From assembly GCA_915275065.1 (NCBI GenBank), contig CAJZGD010000079.1, forward strand, positions 1 to 10,236: 10,236 nucleotides of DNA, given 5' to 3'. Positions 6,601-10,236 of the stretch are shown here, in pieces (position 1 is the first letter of the stretch; the number at the start of each line of letters is the position of its first letter). The notes under the pieces were generated by a model, which worked only from the letters and a program-made list of their open reading frames with translations, was not told the origin of the DNA and did not search any database. Origin of the DNA: an uncultured Corynebacterium sp. GTDB lineage: Bacteria; Actinomycetota; Actinomycetes; Mycobacteriales; Mycobacteriaceae. The position numbers and the translations under genes were made by a program.

Positions 6601-8882
6601 AGGCGGTCCGCGAGTGTCTGCAAGACGTGTACGATCTGCCAGCATTGGTGCAACTGTGTGAGGACATAAGGGGCATGCGAGTCCGAATCGTGGAGGTGGA
6701 AACCATGCAACCTTCACCCTTCGCGGTCGCCATGCTCTTCACCTACACCGGTGCTTTCATATACGAAACCGACTCGCCGTTAGCGGAGAAACGCGCCGCC
6801 GCGCTTGCCCTTGATCCGAAACTATTGGCGAAACTTTTAGGTTCGGTTGAGCTCCGGGATCTCCTTGACCCCGATATCATCGCCGACATCGACGCCCGCC
6901 TGCGTCGCATCGCCCCCGACCGCCGGGCCCGCACCGCCGAAGAGCTCATTGACGCCCTCCGCATCCTGGGTCCGATTCCTCTTGCTGATCTGCCGCAGCA
7001 CACGCTTGTCGACGCTTTCAGTATCGACGAACTCGATCGCCAGCGAGTCATGCGTGTCCGCATTGCCGGTGTGGAACATCTCGCCCAGGTGTCGGATGCG
7101 CCACTTCTCCGCGATGGGCTTGGGATTCCCGTCCCACCGGGTGTTGCCGCACCCACTGACCTGGTCCCAGATGCCCTGGAACAGCTGGTGAGCCGCTGGT
7201 GCCGCACCCGGGGGCCATTCCTATTGGCGGACATGGTGGCTGCTTTCGGACTGGCCCCGGGTGTGGCCCACAGCCTGCTGTCCGGACTCTGTGATGCTGG
7301 TTTGGTAATTGTCGGTCATTACCGACATGGGGTAGATGAACCAGAATATGTTGCCGCCGATGTGCTGAAACTTATTCGCTCTCGCTCGCTGGCCGCCGCC
7401 CGCTCCCAAACCCAGCCAGTGAGTCACAGCGCTTACGCCCGGTTCCTCATCGACTGGCATGGCATTTCCCCAATAGGGGGCACTGACCAACCGCGCCACG
7501 ATGGCCTGGATGGTGGGGACGATATTTTTGCGGTGTGTGAACAATTGGCGGGCGTGCGGTTGCCTGCCAGTGCTTGGGAAACCCTCATCCTGCCGAGCCG
7601 AGTGCCCGACTATAACCCGGCAGATTTGCAGCAGCTTTGTCACGATGGTGACATTCGCATTGTGGGTGCCGGGCTTGCCGGAACCAACGACCCGTGGGTG
7701 CTGCTTCTGCCCGCCGAGTATGCCACCGACCTTGTCCCCATGGAAGTGGAGCCGCCCACCCTGAGCCCCGCGGCCCACAGCATATACGACATGATGTCCG
7801 AGAGTCCGGGCGGTGGCTTCCTCTTCGACAGCCTGGTGGACCAGGTGGGCGACCCGGCGGCAACCCGCGCCGCCCTATGGGAGCTTTTTGATTGCGGCCT
7901 GGTGAGCCCCGATAGTTTTGCCCCGCTTACCACCCGCCTGGCCCAGGGAAAGACCACCCACCGAACCAATCGGAGCCCAGCCCATTCCCGACTTCGGGCC
8001 GGCAGGCCAGGACGCCCAGGCCGGATGGGGCGAATGGGCAGGGGGCATGCCGGTGCCGTCCATCAAACCCCGCCCGATATGACCGGCCGGTGGGGGTTGA
8101 GCCCGATCCCCACGGCTGACCCCACCTCCCGCTCTGTCGCCCTGGGGGAGGCATGGCTTGACCGCTATGGTGTGGTGACCCGGGGCGCGGTCCAGTCGGA
8201 AAACATTCTTGGTGGTTTCGCCCTGGCCTACAAGGTATTGAGCGGTTTCGAGGAATCCGGCAAGGCCCTCAGGGGGCACTTCATTACCGACCTGGGTGCA
8301 GCCCAGTTTGCCACCGCCGTCGTCATTGATCGGCTTCGCGGTTTTGCCGACACCGACGACGTGACCGGCTGGCCCTCCGGCACGTCAGAACCGAACGTTT
8401 GTGTGATCGCCGCCTGCGATCCCGCCAATCCTTACGGTGCCGCCTTGCCATGGCCAGGGGACGGCAAGTCGCCCAGCCGCGCGGCCGGTGCCCTTGTGGT
8501 ACTCGCCGACGGCCTCCCACTGGCCCACCTCACCCGGGGCGGTAAAACCCTCACATGGTTTCCGCCGCCTCGGGCCGGAATCTCCGAAGAAACCATCATT
8601 GGCCTGGTTGTGCAGGCCCTATCCGGGGCGGTGGCGAAGAATCTCACCGTGCGGATAACCGTCGAAAAGCTCAATGGTGAGCCGGTGCACGAGAGCCCTC
8701 ACCTTGATGCCTTCCGGGCCGCAGGCGCCCGACTCACCCCGAGCGGGTTACGCATCGGTGCGCCATCGGTCCCCAGGCCTCAGAAACGAGGCCGCAGCGT
8801 GAACGAAGCAATCGAACAATTAGGCGATGGGCTGCCGGGGTTATCAGGCCGCGGGTCGACCGGTCGGCGTCGGTGGCGGTAG
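3618..8882 (+). CDS. lhr: Lhr-family ATP-dependent superfamily 2 helicase (extended)
   Basis: Lhr enzymes are ATP-driven 3'-to-5' translocases that unwind RNA:DNA hybrids and DNA and act in DNA repair. Motifs in order: Q-like PTPVQ 33-36, Walker A APTGSGKT 53-60, ISPLKALG (Ia), DEIH 235-238, SAT 270-272, LVFVNSRR 432-439, VATSSLELGID 540-550 and QRVGRAGH 571-578. Then come the winged helix and the barrel signature GRLPFWLGDQVGRP from 773, and a C-terminal AlkZ-like region from about 1196 (TRGPFLLADMVAAFGL). At 1754 residues it exceeds the usual ~1500. The excess is in low-complexity insertions at about 78-140, 325-412 and 457-508, plus an Arg/Gly linker at 1462-1476. ATG 3618 is preferred; an in-frame TTG at 3606 is possible, and GGAAG sits only 1 nt before the ATG. 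It is divergent from cysQ and probably co-transcribed with nei. Confidence 0.94.
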   Translation: MPTNPTPEPEDHILDKFSPHIATWFRDVFAHPTPVQTAAWSAISAGENALVVAPTGSGKTLAAFLWALNTLATAPGQTHLPVVNPTTKTSLQETLTAESDGNTTEKPRPQPTTPGMIDTPDGSASVPNSGVSTAQIDAPAGVKILYISPLKALGTDVELNLRAPLTGINHTAARLGIHHPDITVAVRSGDTTAAERAAHIRNPPDILITTPESAYLMLTSKAATILSTVTTVIVDEIHAIAGTKRGVHLALTLERLEHLAGKPLQRIGLSATVRPHETIARFLGGRHPVTIIDPPTTKTWDLSVIVPVPDMSDLPTPELGSTIGDYTIDDPLGLTSPLVADFADDSEALDSSEAPDGSAMLDGSEASDGLEAPAAAGPDTRLPSDTPTASGATSASGAATVDVPAASDTTASIWPHIEQHLYATIMAHQSTLVFVNSRRIAEKLTAKLNELHAHACAHTPAAGGEGIGGTDGVGAQPTQKVPPLLPSMSRGRPPADMMKPSDEIVTAPRDIARAHHGSVAQEERVRTETLLKEGLLKAVVATSSLELGIDMGAIDLVVQIESPPAVASGLQRVGRAGHIVGAASTGIFYPKHRADLVNTAVTVQRMRAGLIEEIRIPTNALDVLLQHTIAAVSVADWDIEQWFETVTRAYPYHNLDREVFDAVINLASGSYPSTDFAELRPRIIYDRITGTLSARPGAQRIAVTSGGTIADRGMFGVFLLGGSDGARRVGELDEEMVYESRVGDVFTLGASSWRIEEITRDQVLVTPAPGSSGRLPFWLGDQVGRPAELGRAVGEFRRAVAQSLAAESAGDAGEKRNVEYEQIFDGLDEWASGNIRRFISEQQDATGIVPDEKTLLVERFRDEVGDWRVVLHSPYGRGVNAAWALAVGAKISSDMGIDAQPVSGDDGIVLRLPESDVVPGAGLFQIDPDDIADIVAEQVGNSALFAARFRECAARGLLLPRRNPGKRAPLWQQRQRAAQLLDVARKYPNFPIILEAVRECLQDVYDLPALVQLCEDIRGMRVRIVEVETMQPSPFAVAMLFTYTGAFIYETDSPLAEKRAAALALDPKLLAKLLGSVELRDLLDPDIIADIDARLRRIAPDRRARTAEELIDALRILGPIPLADLPQHTLVDAFSIDELDRQRVMRVRIAGVEHLAQVSDAPLLRDGLGIPVPPGVAAPTDLVPDALEQLVSRWCRTRGPFLLADMVAAFGLAPGVAHSLLSGLCDAGLVIVGHYRHGVDEPEYVAADVLKLIRSRSLAAARSQTQPVSHSAYARFLIDWHGISPIGGTDQPRHDGLDGGDDIFAVCEQLAGVRLPASAWETLILPSRVPDYNPADLQQLCHDGDIRIVGAGLAGTNDPWVLLLPAEYATDLVPMEVEPPTLSPAAHSIYDMMSESPGGGFLFDSLVDQVGDPAATRAALWELFDCGLVSPDSFAPLTTRLAQGKTTHRTNRSPAHSRLRAGRPGRPGRMGRMGRGHAGAVHQTPPDMTGRWGLSPIPTADPTSRSVALGEAWLDRYGVVTRGAVQSENILGGFALAYKVLSGFEESGKALRGHFITDLGAAQFATAVVIDRLRGFADTDDVTGWPSGTSEPNVCVIAACDPANPYGAALPWPGDGKSPSRAAGALVVLADGLPLAHLTRGGKTLTWFPPPRAGISEETIIGLVVQALSGAVAKNLTVRITVEKLNGEPVHESPHLDAFRAAGARLTPSGLRIGAPSVPRPQKRGRSVNEAIEQLGDGLPGLSGRGSTGRRRWR
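4653..4742 (+). repeat. 18-bp tandem repeat, about five copies, inside lhr
   Basis: Units begin at 4653, 4671, 4689, 4707 and 4725, with consensus TCGGAAGCGCCGGATGGT. Copies 2 and 4 differ at one base; copies 1, 3 and 5 are more diverged. The period is a multiple of three and in frame, giving the hexapeptides SEALDS, SEAPDG, SAMLDG, SEASDG, LEAPAA (residues 346-375) in an acidic linker between helicase motifs III and IV. Confidence 0.85.
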
Positions 8883-8895
8883 GCGGTAGGCGGTA
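8875..8895 (+). repeat. Three copies of GGCGGTA across the lhr stop
   Basis: GGCGGTA occurs at 8875-8881, 8882-8888 and 8889-8895, with a partial GGT after it. The first copy supplies the lhr TAG stop (8880-8882) and the last merges into the nei ribosome-binding site. It is probably a slippage product. Copy-number change would alter the lhr-nei spacing but not the lhr stop. Confidence 0.7.
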
Positions 8896-8900
8896 GGTGA
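8895..8900 (+). promoter_or_regulatory. Ribosome-binding site of nei
   Basis: AGGTGA lies 4 nt before ATG 8905. It directly follows the GGCGGTA repeats and fixes the nei start, which also matches the MPEGD N-terminus of the family. Confidence 0.6.
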
Positions 8901-8904
8901 TTTC

Positions 8905-9726
8905 ATGCCCGAAGGTGATTCTATTTACCAGCTATCCCGCCGGCTCCAGTTCATGGTGGGTAGGACGGTGCTTGCCGCTGACGTTCGGGTGCCGCGGCAC
9001 GCAACCGCGAACCTTTCCGGCACCACTATCAGGCGAGTATGGCCCTATGGGAAACATCTCTTTATGCAGCTAGATGATGTCATAATTCATACTCATCTGA
9101 AAATGGAAGGAACCTGGGCGATCCACCGTGTTGGCGACCCCTGGCGGAAACCCGCCCACACCGCCCGGGTAATCCTCCGGCTCGCCGACCCACCACACCA
9201 GCCCATCGAACTGGTTGGTCATTCGCTTGGATTCGTGAAAATATTCTCGGCCAAAACCTATCCGGAATACATCAGCCACCTGGGGCCAGACGTGCTTGCC
9301 CCAGATTGGGAACACGTGGGCGAGCCCGAGGCGTGGCGTCGGATAATGCTGCGACCGGATCGGCCCATGGGGACCGCGCTTCTCGACCAAACCAATCTTG
9401 CCGGTATCGGCAACGAATACCGGGCCGAAATCTGTTTCATCGCTGGTATCCACCCCCAAACCCCCGTAAAGTTATGCGACATGCACCAGGTTTTGGCCAT
9501 TGCGCGGCGGCTTATCTGGGGCAATCGGCTTTCCCCACTTCGCGTCACCACCGGGGTGCGCCGGGTAGGGGAATCCACCTATGTGTTCGGGCGGGATGGG
9601 CAACCATGTCGCAGGTGCGGCACAAGCATTGCCACCGACACATTAGGGGGTGCTGCGGGTGGGGATGAGGGGGAGCTCGAACGTATGATCTGGTGGTGTC
9701 CGCGCTGCCAGCCACCTGTTCTCTAA
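8905..9726 (+). CDS. nei: Endonuclease VIII-family DNA glycosylase/AP lyase (Nei2-like)
   Basis: A bifunctional base-excision repair enzyme of the Fpg/Nei fold that removes oxidised bases and cleaves the abasic strand. The N-terminus MPEGD supplies the catalytic Pro2 and Glu3 (Pro1 and Glu2 after Met removal). YGKHLF carries the conserved Lys50, HTHLKMEGTW is typical of the Nei branch, and the helix-two-turn-helix reads LLDQTNLAGIGNEYRAE at 159-175. A C-terminal zinc finger has Cys235, Cys238, Cys265 and Cys268, with Arg260 in ERMIWWC as the likely flipped-base contact. The loop between the zinc-binding pairs is long and glycine-rich. The 273 residues are normal. The 22-nt gap after lhr and the good ribosome-binding site suggest co-transcription. 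Substrate range (Nei versus Nei2) cannot be settled from sequence alone. Confidence 0.93.
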   Translation: MPEGDSIYQLSRRLQFMVGRTVLAADVRVPRHATANLSGTTIRRVWPYGKHLFMQLDDVIIHTHLKMEGTWAIHRVGDPWRKPAHTARVILRLADPPHQPIELVGHSLGFVKIFSAKTYPEYISHLGPDVLAPDWEHVGEPEAWRRIMLRPDRPMGTALLDQTNLAGIGNEYRAEICFIAGIHPQTPVKLCDMHQVLAIARRLIWGNRLSPLRVTTGVRRVGESTYVFGRDGQPCRRCGTSIATDTLGGAAGGDEGELERMIWWCPRCQPPVL

Positions 9727-9767
9727 ACCATCTGTGGTTGAAGCAACCCCGGGCTTTAGGACTCACC

Positions 9768-9773
9768 TATCCT
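9768..9773 (+). promoter_or_regulatory. Putative -10 element for leaderless yccF-like mRNA
   Basis: TATCCT (TANNNT) is followed by TAAAAGT (7 nt) and then the GTG start, with no Shine-Dalgarno sequence. This is the same spacing as at thyA and close to that at cysQ. No -35 hexamer is clear in the 54-nt gap after nei, which otherwise holds only a weak 5-bp hairpin at 9726-9739. Confidence 0.35.
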
Positions 9774-9780
9774 TAAAAGT

Positions 9781-10194
9781 GTGAAAACTTTACTCAATCT
9801 CATTTGGTTTGTCTTCAGCGGTTTGTGGCTAGCCATCGGCTATGCCGTTGCCGGGGTTGTCATGTGTGTGCTCATTATTACCATCCCCTTCGGGGTCGCT
9901 AGTTTCCGCATGGCCGGCTACGCCCTCTGGCCGTTTGGGCGTGCGGTGGTGACAAAACCCGGTGGCGATAGTGCCGGCATTGCCTTGGCAAACGTGATCT
10001 GGTTTCTGCTCGCGGGCCTGTGGATTTCCATTGGCCATGTCATTACCGCGGTTCCGTTGTTTATTTCCATCATTGGCATCCCCCTGGGCGTCGGCAACCT
10101 CAAAATGATTCCCATCGCCTGCTTCCCCTTCGGCAAAACCGTTGTGCCGTCCAATGCTATCCCTTACGGCTACACGCCGGTGGTGCAGCTCTAG
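9781..10194 (+). CDS. YccF-domain inner membrane protein (two tandem domains)
   Basis: A 137-residue hydrophobic protein of the YccF family. Residues 6-57 and 71-122 are an internal duplication: each begins N(L/V)IWF, passes through GLW.(A/S)IG and IPxGV, and ends (W/F)PFG(R/K)xVV. Each unit holds one long or two short membrane segments, so I expect up to four crossings; topology is not certain. YccF proteins are membrane components of unknown function, found in many bacteria as a two-domain unit like this one. The start is GTG 9781, directly at the first conserved residues, with a -10-like TATCCT 7 nt upstream suggesting a leaderless transcript. It is 54 nt from nei, so it may have its own promoter. 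No enzymatic residues are evident. Confidence 0.88.
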   Translation: MKTLLNLIWFVFSGLWLAIGYAVAGVVMCVLIITIPFGVASFRMAGYALWPFGRAVVTKPGGDSAGIALANVIWFLLAGLWISIGHVITAVPLFISIIGIPLGVGNLKMIPIACFPFGKTVVPSNAIPYGYTPVVQL

Positions 10195-10236
10195 TTTGAA
10201 CGATTAACGCCCCTTGGCTGCCGAGCTCAATCGCGG

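Noticed and set aside
6743..7778. Long minus-strand frames (163 and 185 codons) inside lhr
   Set aside because: Shadows of the GC-rich lhr coding strand; composition is Arg/Ser- or Gly/His-rich with no recognisable domain, and lhr is unbroken there.
3618..8882. Large helicase as the core of an anti-phage system
   Set aside because: The GRLPFWLGDQVGRP signature, AlkZ-like C-terminus and housekeeping neighbours identify a chromosomal Lhr; no nuclease, methylase or other defence partner is nearby.
9726..9739. Hairpin AACCA-TCTG-TGGTT after nei as a terminator
   Set aside because: Only 5 bp of mostly weak stem, no U-tract after it.
10204..10236. Minus-strand frame entering from the right edge and ending RLSSAAKGR before TAA at 10206-10204
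   Set aside because: Only ten codons are visible. It could be the end of a convergent gene (a pgi-like gene is possible from remembered synteny), but the sequence does not support a call.

Overview
The window looks like a chromosomal segment of a corynebacterium or close actinobacterial relative. Evidence: a mycoredoxin-type glutaredoxin, which works with mycothiol and is restricted to Actinobacteria; an actinobacterial-type Lhr helicase; a Nei2-like glycosylase; moderately high GC with C-ending codons; and several start codons lying 7-8 nt behind a TANNNT -10 hexamer, as expected for leaderless mRNAs. From memory, C. glutamicum has a similar mrx1-folA-thyA-cysQ-lhr neighbourhood; I could not check this here.

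Layout. (1) Bases 1-287 are AT-rich. They hold the 3' end of an unrecognised open frame and then a leader that resembles a thiamine pyrophosphate (TPP) aptamer. (2) cobF (+) encodes the precorrin-6A synthase of aerobic cobalamin synthesis. It converges with the next operon with only 1 nt between stop codons. (3) On the minus strand, thyA-folA-mrx1 forms a compact operon: thymidylate synthase, the dihydrofolate reductase that recycles its product, and a mycothiol-dependent reductase. (4) cysQ (-) encodes a PAP/inositol monophosphatase-family phosphatase and ends in a strong hairpin terminator before the thyA promoter. (5) Divergent from cysQ, lhr (+) encodes an unusually long Lhr-family helicase with several low-complexity insertions, one built on an 18-bp tandem repeat. 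(6) nei (+) follows lhr after 22 nt and is probably co-transcribed, giving a DNA-repair pair. (7) A two-domain YccF membrane protein (+) closes the window.

The gene content is mainly core metabolism and repair. I see no mobile element, CRISPR array, tRNA or rRNA, and no convincing new defence or biosynthetic system. The points most worth checking are the TPP-riboswitch-like leader in front of a cobalamin gene, the expanded linkers and in-frame repeat in Lhr, and the recurring leaderless promoter spacing.
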